Positions 1 through 10,800 of a stretch of DNA of 64,000 bases are shown one piece after another. Origin of the DNA: Zingiber officinale (lineage: Eukaryota; Streptophyta; Magnoliopsida; Zingiberales; Zingiberaceae). The stretch lies in the NCBI RefSeq assembly GCF_018446385.1, contig NC_055990.1, forward strand, positions 25,254,726 through 25,318,725. Reading direction: 5' to 3'. The position numbers and the translations under genes were made by a program. The notes below the pieces were generated by a model that was not told the origin of the DNA, did not search any database, and was given only the letters and a program-made list of their open reading frames with translations. Each line of letters starts with the position of its first letter. Position 1 is the first letter of the stretch.

Positions 1-830
1 TTAGGTTATAATTTTCTATATTTGTGAGTCTTATCATGAACATAAGCAATTGACCTCCAAGGTCTCAGATTACTCAAATATGATTTTCTGTCTGTCTAAT
101 ATTCATATAGAGTAAATGGAACATATTTAGAAGGTACTTAGTTAAGTATATACATTGCAATTAATAATGTATCTCTCCAATAGAAAATTGGCAAATTAGC
201 TTGAGCTATCATAGACCTAACTATATCTAGAAGAGTTCGATTTCTTCTTTCAGCAACCCTATTTTGTTACGGAGTTCCAGGGATAGTTAGCTGTCTAATG
301 ATCTCTTTCTCATTACACATTATTTTGAACTGATAAGACAAATATTCACCTACACGGTCAGTGCATAAGGTCTTAACCTATGTTCCTATTAATTCTTAAC
401 TTCGTTCAAGTAACGATTAAAACAATCTAATACTTCAAATTTATGAGAAATCAAATACACATGACCAAAGCATGTGAAGTGATAAATAAATGTAATGAAA
501 TAAGAACTTTCATTTTTAGCATTCACATTCATTGGTTCATAAATATACGAATGAATTAATTGCAATAGTGATTCAACTCTAGTAGCCTTACCAAATGATT
601 TTCTAGTTACTTTTTCCAATAAGACAACACTGAACTAACAATATAATACTCATGAAAAAAAAGATAAACATGAATCTATCTTTTTTGGTTCAGTACAATC
701 TTGAGCAAAATGACCCCTTCTTGCCACAGTTATAATAAGTCAGCTTGCTCTTAGCTTTTTGTCTATATTTCTTTTCTTTCTTCTTGATTTGGTCTTGCCC
801 GGAAACAACACCAGCTTCTTTTCCTTTTCC
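1..830 (-). mobile_element. Decayed Ty1/copia element, integrase and gag zinc-knuckle part
   Basis: Read on the minus strand, roughly 680-740 encodes a CX2CX4HX4C gag zinc knuckle (key stretch YYNCGKKGHFAQDC), and 619 down to the window edge encodes copia integrase core sequence, including an HSYIYEPMNV-like segment and, near 250-275, a QQNRVAERRN-like segment. The protease and GAG-pre-integrase regions that normally lie between knuckle and integrase are missing, because the two are only about 80 bases apart. Several stops break the frame, so the copy is dead. It continues off the left edge. The gag N-terminal half lies at 1905-2583, separated by an inserted solo LTR. Family assignment is by motif recognition. 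Confidence 0.8.
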
Positions 831-835
831 CTTTC

Positions 836-1899
836 TGTTGGAGCAATCTGTGTGACTCTATGTTTCGATGTTTGGGCAAATATTTAAGTTAGGATTATTA
901 TTGCATTTGATATACGCTTGTGAGTGTGCAAGATGTAGGTATAATAAGGAAAGTTCAAGTGGGATCTTGGAAAAGGTGAAAGTCCAAGTGGAGTCATGAC
1001 AGTGTAAGTTCAAGTATGCAGTCTTGGCAATGCAAGTCCAAGTATGACTTAGCAAGGTTGAAGTCTCAGAGCGAGAAGCTCTTGGCAAAGAATGAAGTTC
1101 CGGAGGTGAGGAGCCTCATGACAATGGAAGACCTGACAACAAGGATAAGGCTAAAGATCTAAGGGACACAAGGTTAATGGAGGAGGCTAGAAGGCAAGGT
1201 CAAGGTTGTCCAGGTGAGGACGAGTGCATAAGAAAATATACTTAGGCAAATCCTAAGTTTAGGGTTTACCAGTCGATTGGTATATGTACTAGTCAAATGG
1301 TGGCTGAGCTGAGAGAGAATAGAATATTTCAGTTCTCTTAATCGAAGAGGATCATTTGATTGGTCCTGGAACCAGTCAACTAATAGAATCGTTGGAGTAC
1401 CATTGACCAACACCAGTCGACTGGTGCTAGGATCAATCGACTGATAATGGTAAAATTAGGTTACTGATTTTTTCAAGCTCTATATAATGGAGCTTGGGGA
1501 GACTGGCTTTGGTTATGATAATAGGAGTGGTTAACCCCTATTAGAGTCTCCAAATCTCTCTTGGTGATCAAGAGTGTGTGTTTAAGTGTTTCTTGTGAGG
1601 TTTCTCCACCGACAAGAAGGCTTGAGCTAGCCGAAGTTCCGAGGACTAATCCATCGATGGATAAGAATTGTTCACCTTACGGACACACCATGAAGTATGA
1701 GCATTATCTTCGAACCACGTTAAACGAACGTGTTTGAGCTTGTGTTTGATTTTTCTTCTTGTATATTGTCTTCTAGGGTTAGTTTTCATTATTACTTATA
1801 GGGTTTTCTTATATTCCTCTACACTAACAAGTATAGGGAGCGAATGTCGTGGGTGATCAGCTATTCACCCCCCTCTGGCTGGTATCAAAAGTCCTAACA
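836..1899 (+). mobile_element. Solo LTR inserted in the copia gag
   Basis: The 1064-bp block starts TGTTGGAG and ends CCTAACA. It is flanked by near-identical 5-bp duplications, ctttc at 831-835 and cttta at 1900-1904. On either side the minus-strand copia gag reading resumes, which confirms an insertion. The block has no coding content. It carries repeated variants of AGTCGACTGGT, and near the end a CTATTCACCCCCCTC stretch that I associate with some plant copia LTRs. No internal region or second LTR is present, so it is best read as a solo LTR left by LTR-LTR recombination. Confidence 0.78.
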
Positions 1900-1904
1900 C
1901 TTTA

Positions 1905-2583
1905 CTTTCTTAAATAATCTTTTCTTATTCTTGGAATCAGAACCTTTAGCTACAAAAACTTAATCATAAATCCTTGCTGATTTTATTCTCTCCATCTCAA
2001 GTTCTATATGGCATGATACATCAGTTAAAGTCTTGATACTTTCACTATGTGTAAGGTTCTATTTCATCGTTTCTCAAGAACCAGGAAGGGAATGAATTAC
2101 TGCTTGAACCTGTTATTTATCGGTCAACTCATGACTAGCAGCCCTAAGCTCTCGAATCATATTTGTCATTTTTCTCAGATGTTGGGCCATGATAACATTT
2201 GAGCACTTTTTATAGTTGTTAAACTTAATTGTCAGCTAACGAAGCTTACTCGGACTTAATCCACTGTACTTCTCTCTGAGGGCTACCTAGACAGCATGAG
2301 CCGATAGTAATGACTCATATTCAAATACTCGGTCGTCTACCATTGAACTAATCAATATCCCCTTAGTAGTGGAGCTTTTTTTCTTTTATATCTTATAGAC
2401 ATCAAGAACAAGTTTATGTTGTGTTGTAGAACCATCAGCAGGTTCATCCATAAACTGATTTATGATCTCTAGAACTTCTTATTTCTTAAGAATATATTGT
2501 ATCTTGAGGTACCAGATTTTATAGTTATCCCCATATAATTTTTCTCCCTTATTGAGTTAAATTATAATATTTTTAGCTGTCAT
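1905..2583 (-). mobile_element. Decayed Ty1/copia gag, N-terminal half
   Basis: The minus-strand reading starts at an ATG at 2583 (MTAKNIII...) and runs toward lower coordinates through a typical copia UBN2/DUF4219-type gag, with recognisable segments such as KIQYILKK and MAQHLRKMTNMIRELR. Several in-frame stops interrupt it. The reading continues, after the solo LTR, into the zinc knuckle near 700. No LTR or primer-binding site belonging to this element was recognised upstream of 2583. Confidence 0.75.
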
Positions 2584-2833
2584 AATCTACAATAAATAAG
2601 CATATTATTTATTATTATTTTAGTGTAATTCATATGCATATAATTAATTATTGACTTGATGTAAATTAATTTACAAAATCAAGTGATAACTATATTTCCA
2701 CTCATCATTTGTATGTTTCGATCTAATCAACATTGAATATTTATATTACACGCATTCCATCAAATGAACTAATCATGCAATGAATGTATCATTAAATAAA
2801 CTAATCATTCTGTTAAGACTGTTAACACATAAC

Positions 2834-3638
2834 TGTTGGGGTTCAATCAAAGTCCCATATTGAAAAGATTTAGTAAAAATTCTAGATTTAAAAGAATATA
2901 TGATATCTCCATTGCATGAGGTATTTTGGGGAGAGCTCAAGAGCAAAACCATGAAGGTCTAGGCCTAAAGTTGATAATATCATGTCATTGTAGAGATATG
3001 TGAACATTCTTTGTGTATAATAATTAGTACCACAGCCATGGTCCAGACTAGATACCATATGAGATGGCCTTGAATGAAGTTGAGGGTGGGCCTGGGGTAG
3101 GTCAGGTTGACCGGATGCTTACGGGAAGGCCCTGAAGTAGGTCAGGGTGACCGAATATTCGCGGGGAGGCCCGAATCAGGTCAGGCTGACTGGATGCTTA
3201 CGGGGAGGCCTAAAGCAGGTCAGGGTGACCAGATACTTGCGAGGAGGCGAGTAGATCAGGGTGACCAGATGCTCGCAGGGAGACCCAAAGCAGGTCAAGG
3301 TGATTCGCTCACGGGGAGGCCCGAAGCAGATCAAGGTGACCGAATGTGGATGCTTGAGGGGAGGCCCAGAGCATATCAAGGTGATTAGATGTTCACTAGG
3401 AGCCCTGGACTATGAGAGTAATTGTGGTCTTTCATTTAAGGGGAGCATTGTTAGGGTTCAATTAAAGTCCCACATTGGAAAAATTTGATAAAAATCATGG
3501 ATTTAAAAGGATGTAGGATATCTCCATTGACATGATGCCTTTTGGGGAGAGGCCAAGAGTAAAGTCATGAGGGCGTAGGCCCAAAGTGGACAATATCATT
3601 CTATTGTGGAGATATGTGGGCATCCATTGGGCACAACG
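2834..3638 (+). mobile_element. TRIM-like miniature LTR element with 5-bp target duplication
   Basis: Two direct repeats of about 190 bp (2834-3022 and 3449-3638), both starting TGTT(A/G)GGGTTCAAT and carrying AAAGTCCCA near the start, bracket a 426-bp non-coding interior. The perfect duplication ataac flanks the element at 2829-2833 and 3639-3643. The site at 3025-3036 (tagtaccacagc) matches the TGGTATCAGAGC initiator-tRNA primer site at 9 of 12 positions. The purine run aaggggagca lies just before the 3' LTR. The element is 805 bp with no gag or pol, so it must have been mobilised by enzymes from another element. The last base of the 3' LTR reads G instead of the expected A, probably a mutation. 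Confidence 0.85.
3098..3408 (+). repeat. Minisatellite inside the TRIM interior
   Basis: About eight imperfect tandem units of 36-45 bp follow the pattern ggtcagggtgacc, then a variable ggatgcttac stretch, then ggggaggcccgaagca. It fills most of the element's interior. An apparent 93-aa open frame here is only the repeat read in one frame (recurring GRPEAGQGD). Confidence 0.85.
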
Positions 3639-3643
3639 ATAAC

Positions 3644-4970
3644 ATTCTTTTTCCAAATTCGTTAAGGCATAACATAACTTTTCATTAAAATAACACTGTT
3701 TGTACATAACAACAGTTCCTATTACATGATTTTATTAATATGAGCTTAATAGTATTCATACATAGTGATAGTAATAATAACTGAACTCTACTTTGCTAGA
3801 TAAGCTAACACTACTCTCTTTAAGACAAACACTAGTGGTTGTATTTGATAGTATTGATAGTAATCAATACAAGTCCTATCTTTCTTAGTTCAGCTAGGGC
3901 AATCTCAGACAAATCGATTTCAGGATTTTCTAATTGGTCAATATTAGAATCCTCCTATGGATCCTCCTCAGACTCTTCGAGATCTTCCTTAAACTCTTCT
4001 GGATCCTCTTCAGGATCCTCCTTAGACTATTCAAGAACGTCTTTTGGGAACTCATGGTGATGTAGTTCCGATCCACACACAATTTTGAATATGAGATACG
4101 CCTTTCAAAGTGCCCCTACATATGGTGTGCTACTACCTTTAGATTCCCGACATTGAACGAATCAAAGCTCAAATTCTATAATTATTAAGGATGGGAAACT
4201 CTTCTTGCTCTAGCTTCCAGAACAGTTAATCAAGTCGTCCAATGTATCCTCTGACTCTATAAACTAGGTCATACTCAATCTCCTAAATCTCCTCCTGTAG
4301 CTCGTTCCATCATCTTTCGAGATATGTGTGCATATTACCAGTGACATTTGGAATTAAAAATAATAATGTCAGTACAAAATTTACAAACCAGTAACAAAAT
4401 CGATTAAATTCAATTGACACATATGCATGATACTTAAGCAATAAGAAAATAAATTTTATTTATTTGAGTAGTTTCAGTTGACAGACACACTGGACCGGTC
4501 GTTTGAGAAACCGTACCATAAACTTTAGCTTAGTCCTTTATCCTCATTAGAACTAATCTAATTGAGATGTTCAGTTGTTATGTTTAAACTAAGCTAACAA
4601 CTAAGCTCATTTAAGTCTGAATCAGACTTATTGATCAAATCAATGTTTATTTGATCAATCATAGCCGATTGGACAACTTGACCCAATTTTGATCAAATCC
4701 GGCCTATCAGAACAAATCTAGTCCACTTGATCAAATATGGAAAGGCCCGGTCCAATTAGATTCAATGTGGTCTAATTAAATCAAACTGATCTGGTTAAAC
4801 CAACCAATGATTTGAACCAAATTAGGGGTCTAAAAGGATTAACATGATCTAATTAAATCAACCAATGATTTAAACTAGACCTCGATTTAATTGGACCAAA
4901 TTAATTTTCTTAAATCAATTAATAATTTGAATCAGATTGACGTCTCAATGACCTAATTATTACTCAAGTT
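3644..4970. other. Unassigned AT-rich spacer with an acidic reading-frame remnant
   Basis: No gene is recognised. On the minus strand, roughly 4060 down to 3880 reads as a Glu/Asp-rich stretch (EDPEEDPEEFKEDLEESEED) followed by NIDQLENPEIDLSEIALAEL, interrupted by stops. It may be a retroelement or gene remnant, but I cannot name it. From about 4610 to 4960 the DNA is rich in TTGATCAAAT and GGTCCAATTA variants, with no structure I can define. Confidence 0.4.
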
Positions 4971-5724
4971 CAGGGGCGTAGCTACATGGGGCCGAGGGGG
5001 TGCGATCGCCCCCTCTGAAATTTTGGGGGAAAAAATTAATATAGTGATTTTTTTTAAAAAAAGATTTAGTTATAAATTCTAAAAATTTCAAGATTTTTTT
5101 ATAAAATATTCAATTAAAATAAACAAGAACCCAAACTTTTTTTCTCTCTTTCCGTCAATCTTTTTTTTTCTCTCTCAATATTTGTTTTTCTCTCTCCCAT
5201 TGCCCGTACTTTTATCCCCTCTCCCTTCCTCCTCCAAATCCCCTCTCCTTTTTTCTCCTCTGTGGTATTCTTCCTCTCATAATCCTCTTATTATTCTTTT
5301 CCTAATCTTAATTTTACCCTTTAAGTTTTCGTCTCTATTTTAACAATTCGATTAAGTTTCCGTCACTAATTAACTTTCTAATTAAGGTTTTTATTCTCAA
5401 TTTTTCTTCCCAGCACCCTAAAATCTTCCTCTCTGATCAACCTTCTCTTCGATCTTTGACACGCTCCTCTCCTCTCCTCTTTGATCTCCAGCACTGGCAT
5501 GCATCTCGTCGGTATGCACGATCTTCTCCCGTTCCCTCTCCTCTCTTAGTGATTGCTTGGCGGTGGCCTCACAGCGAGGTCTCGCTTTGGCCATAGCCTC
5601 ACAGTGAGGTCTTTCCTTGGTTGCGGCCTTGTAGTGAGGTGGTGAGGTTGGGCGTGACCTCAATAGTGTGTCGTGGTGAGCTTGAATTCGCCCCCCCTGA
5701 ATGCAAATTCTAGCTACGCTGCTG
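4971..5724. mobile_element. Non-autonomous hAT-like element with perfect 8-bp target duplication
   Basis: The 754-bp element is flanked by the identical octamer ctcaagtt (4963-4970 and 5725-5732). Its ends are inverted repeats: CAGGGGCGTAGCTA at the left, and CAGCAGCGTAGCTA read inward from the right. An 8-bp duplication with CAGGGGCG-type ends is characteristic of hAT-superfamily elements. No transposase is present. The interior is a CT-rich tract (about 5120-5280) plus short direct repeats of a GCCTCACAGTGAGGTC theme at 5565-5645, which could be captured or locally amplified sequence. Confidence 0.85.
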
Positions 5725-5732
5725 CTCAAGTT

Positions 5733-5949
5733 CATGGCTAATTAACTGAAATATTTTAAAAAATAATTAATTTCCTTTTAATTGAGCTGTGAATTAATTA
5801 AATCATATTCTAATTAAATGCAACGACATACATTAATTAAAAAAATTGCACTAACAATACCAGCAGCGTTGACATTAATTTAATATGTACGAGGTTCAAA
5901 AGTGTTTTTCTCATACGTTAAATGTATTAATAATAAATTTAATAGTTGT

Positions 5950-5982
<33 letters not shown>

Positions 5983-7085
5983 TTGCCAAAATATATGCAT
6001 GAAACTTAATACTTAGTACAAAACCTAATGTTTTGATTTTTGTTTGCTATCACCCACTCCACTTTTCTCTTCTCCGTCACCAGTACCCACGCCGCGCCAT
6101 CACCTCCGACCCCCTTCGGCATCGGTCATAATCGGAGGACTGACCTCCTAATCGTCCATCGGCTAGAAACGGAGAAAAACTTCATGGTTATCATCCGCTA
6201 CGTTCGGGGTTCGATGATGGTCGTAGATCGTGATTGAGCCCAGTTACGGGCCCGTCAACGGTAGAATCCGATAGAGCAAACTCCATCCACGATTCCTCCA
6301 GTGATGAAAGGTGTATACCATTCGAACATATCTACTAACATATCTTATGCACATATCCTTTTATAGTAAGATGATCTATAAGCATAAGAGATCTTACGCT
6401 TTCATGACAACATGATCATATATCAAGCAGAAAGATCTATCATGCATTCATCCTAGTTTTGATATCATTGTTGATCTAAAAGCATAAAATATAGAAATAT
6501 GAAATATGTAAAACTCACAATGATCTCCCGTAATATATCTTGATCTTCGTTTGTCATTGGAAGAATGATCACGAATGAATTGGAAAACTCTTAGCTTCAA
6601 GATTTCATAAACCAAATCCCTATCCTTCTCCATGTGTTATTTTATTAAATAAATTAATAATGTTAAATGACTCAACGTGAAGGGATAAAATATTTGATTT
6701 TTTTAAAGCTATTTTTTAAGATTTTAAACTTCATCATGTTAAATTTACAAAGGTAGAAAGCGTAATATATCAAAATACAGAGGAACTGGAGAATTTTAAT
6801 TAACAAACTCTTCTGGGGCAGAATGAAATTTTCCCATAAGTATTATTACTGCCGTCGGATCGATGAGGTTGGCGTTGGGCATCGAGGGAAGCACGGAACA
6901 AATCAAAAGGACGCTTTCTTTCGATGCGATTCCGCTTCCGTCACCGACGTATCGGAAGGCCCAATCCCAAAGGTAATCGCCGGATTCCTGCTTCCTCCGG
7001 CGAAGAAGCTAGTAGCGTAGCCGCCGACCACTCCTCTACGTCTCCTTCCTCCTGTCCTGCAAGGAGCTGTAGTACCTCCGCGCTG
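5733..7085. other. Spacer upstream of the farnesyltransferase gene
   Basis: The spacer contains an A-homopolymer of about 30 bases at 5951-5980, which suggests an old poly(A)-tailed insertion, and AT-rich sequence with only short unrecognised open frames (for example 6040-6237 plus, 6448-6633 minus). From about 6820 the base composition rises into the promoter and leader of the next gene. Confidence 0.5.
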
Positions 7086-7866
7086 ATGGAGTCCTCCCAC
7101 CCCTCGCCCTCCCCTCCTTCCGAGCAACCGAGGCTCACCGTGACGCAGATCGAGCAGCTCAGAGTGGAGGCCAAAGTGTTCGAGATCTACCGTGTCCTCA
7201 ATGGAGTCGACCCGCCCACCATGTCTTTGATGTACGCCCGTTCTAATTTTCCCCCCTACTTTTGAAGTATATCAGGTTTCTCTAACTCCTTGTTTCAGTG
7301 AAATAATAGTTAACTATGCTGTTTCCGGATACCACTTTACTCTTTATACTCGTATAAATAAACATGCCTGAATTAATTCGGGATCTAACTTTGCACTCTT
7401 TTGGACGGTAAGAGATCGCCACAAGTTGGTTTTCATGTTCGACCAAAAAGTTGATCTTCATGTTCAGAAAAAAAAGTTAGGTAGGCTTAGTGAGCATATA
7501 GAAAATGTTTAAAATTTCTCTAGTTTAGTGATATTTTAACTTGCAACTGTAACTGAAAATAATAATGATCAAAGTGGACTGACTCAGAGTTGCGACAGAG
7601 AGAAAGGAGGTGGATTGAAACAATTAACTGTTTTGATGCTTTAAAGTTCATCTCTTTCATTTTGATGTCCGAGCTGTCTTCTTGGTCTGTAAGCCATTTG
7701 GGTAAACCATTTAAACTAAATTAGAGGATGTGCAGGCTAGAGCTTTGGCGTGATAAGCACATTGAGTTTTTAACAAAAGGACTCGGGAATCTTGGGCCAA
7801 GCTACAATGTTCTAGATGCCAAGTAAGATTAGAAATTTCAATTTGTTGGTAATGTTTTTAAAAATG

Positions 7867-7899
<33 letters not shown>

Positions 7900-10800
7900 C
7901 TTTAATTATTTGTCTCATTGTTTTGGATCATTTTATGATTGATAAGTGCAGTCGACCTTGGCTTTGCTACTGGATCATGCACTCAATTGCGTTGCTAGGA
8001 GAATCTCTGGACTTGGAGCTTGAGGAAAATGTGGTTGAATTTTTATTTCGGTGTCAGGTGTAAATTCTACTGTGGCCTCTCATGTTGACACAAAATGCCT
8101 TTAGTTCTGTTATATATATACCAATAATTATTATACTAACGAACACCTTATGAGCAAGACTACATGAAGCTTCTTATTGCTAATAAAAATATAGGTAAAT
8201 TCTTTTTTGCTTAATGTGTTGATCACATAAGTTTTTTTGCACATAATTATACTAATGCATCTGTGGCCCTTTAAAGATCAGGCATAGATAACTGCTAATT
8301 TAGTTCCTAAGTTTTAATTGTTCAAAGTTCATATGGTGCTGTTGTCGCCAATGGTTTAATTATTTGATTACTTTTTATAGCATGAGTGAAAGTGATGCTG
8401 TTGCAATTTCACAGGATAAAAATGGTGGATATGGTGGCGGGCCAGGTCAGGTTCGCTTTTTTCTCTGATATATATTTTTCTTCAATTAAGAGTAGTTTTA
8501 TTTTTTCTTGTTGCTTTTCATTGGTTTTATAAACTTTTAATCACTTTGGGCTTTAAGCATTTAGATTGTTCAATCATAATCCACATGATTATTTTGATAC
8601 TACAGTTGGATTGAATTTAGTGTATCTTTAAGGCCTCGGTATTCAAGGACTCAGGAATGTTCATCCTGGATGGATAAACCTGGCATTCTTTAAAAAACAT
8701 TTTTAGCATTCAACAGAACATGGAAAAAGAAGTTGAACTATTAATTTTTGGGATTGTGATGGTTCGAGGCCTTCTTAGTAATGCTTAGATATTGGGTTAT
8801 GGTGAGTTTAAGTTCTTGTCTCTCACATGAGATTTCTTAGTTCCACTCCGCATGATATTTTAATTCCCACCAAATTTCATGTGCCATGATAAACAAACAC
8901 AGTTTTATTTTTTCTCTTGATTGCCATTGTATGGCAAAGAGAATTCTGATACAAGATTATCAACAGATTCTAGACAAACTTGTAGATAGTGTAGATATTT
9001 TAAACAAATTGCTTAATGTTCAATTACTATGACTTATCCTTATTTGTCGACAACTGAATGCAACTTAGTTCTATTTTCTAATTCATCTTTTGAATTAAAT
9101 TTTATGACTGATAATAAATATGCTACTTGATTAGATGCCTCATCTTGCAACAACTTACGCTGCAGTTAACACGCTCATAACTTTAGGAAGTGAGAAGGCA
9201 TTATTATCTATAGACAGGTATGTGATTTGATTATACTGCTTCCATATTTGTTACTTTGACTTTTCGTTTAAAAATTATCTAATGTTGTTTAATCTACTAT
9301 TAATACTCAGAGAGAATCTGCACAAGTTCTTTCTGCGGATGAAAGATTCTTCTGGTGCATTCAGGTCTTAATTTCAATTTCGTTAATCCTATTTTCAAAT
9401 TTGAGAAATAAAGCTAAGCGTGCCTTCAGAAATCCCCCACGCTGCATGTCTGAGCCATACATGTCCATTTGGGCAGCTTGAACTGAGACTTCAATCACTG
9501 TTTTGAAGTTTCAGCTTTCAATAAATTGGCTACATTGCTGATTTGTGTTTTCTGTATTTGTCAGAATGCATGATGGAGGTGAAATTGATGTTCGTGCTTG
9601 CTACACGGCAATATCGGTTAGTTTGCTGTCTTGTTTAGTATTGCTGGTTGTTACATGAGCAAGGGATATTACATATGATTGTGAATTTGAGACTCGATGC
9701 ATGTACCACATGAATGATAAAAATGCTGCTCTTTTTTGTTGCGCTTGCAAGTATTTGTTATGTCAAAATTTATCCGTCAGATTTCTCCTTCATCATGTTG
9801 AGCTTGTTAGCTAAACTGTGGTTGTAGATTAGCGACATCATTCAAGATGAAAGCATCTGTCATGATCTAGCATTTGCAGTTATATTTTGTACTGGAATGT
9901 CAATTTTGGCTCTGTATTGTAGTATCTATTGCTCATATATTCAACTTCCTCCATGCAAGAACCAGTGGATGAATTAATCTAGTTCTTCAGTACATTTTTT
10001 ATTTTTCTACTCAACTTTGTCTAAATCACTTGGACTATCAAACCAGGTTGTTAGCTTGTTAGCTAAACTGTTGAGCTTGTTAGCTAAACTGTGGTTGTAG
10101 ATTAGTGACATCATTCAAGATGAAAGCATCTGTCATGAACTAGCATTTGCAGTTGTATTTTGTACTGGAATGTCAATTTTGGCTCTGTATTGTAGTATCT
10201 ATTGCTCATATATTCAACTTCCGCCATGCAAGAACCAGTGGATGAATTAATCTAGATCTTCAGTACATTTTTTATTTTTCTACTCAACTTTGTCTAAATC
10301 ACTTGGACTATCAAACCAGGTTGCTAGTATTCTCAACATTTTGGATGATGAGCTCGTGAAAGGTCTTGGAAATTACATCTTGAGGTTGGTCAATCAACTC
10401 TTCTGTCTCTTGAAATTGTAAGAATGTAGAGACTAACTACCATATTATTACTCACTGCATATGTTTATGCATCTGCTTTTTAAAGCATTGATATTTTTAG
10501 ATCCATAGTATTTATCGATAACTGAATAAAAGGCATCATATGTATCATCCATAAGGTAATAGAATCTAGTAGTTGGGTATCTTATGAGTTTCGTACTCAT
10601 AACAAGCTATTTTCAACATTTTGGATTCTAACCAAACATCCTTCAGTGTTCAAGTATTGTTGGAAGTGTATGGAATATTAATGAGAATCAAATATCTTTC
10701 CATTTCAGTTGTCAAACATATGAAGGTGGTATCGCTGGAGAGCCTAGCTCAGAAGCTCATGGAGGGTATTTCCCTTTTAAAATTTAGAGCTTGTATCATA

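Noticed and set aside
1174-1413. 79-aa minus-strand frame
   Set aside because: Lies inside the solo LTR and has no similarity to any coding region of LTR elements.
3107-3388. 93-aa open frame with GRPEAGQGD repeats
   Set aside because: Created by a non-coding minisatellite inside a TRIM element; other frames are open too.
6040-6237. 65-aa plus-strand frame near the FTB upstream region
   Set aside because: Short, no recognisable domain, no supporting context.
6924-7085. Upstream in-frame ATG extending FTB by 54 residues
   Set aside because: The added part is Arg/Ser/Pro-rich leader-like sequence and family similarity starts only after 7086.
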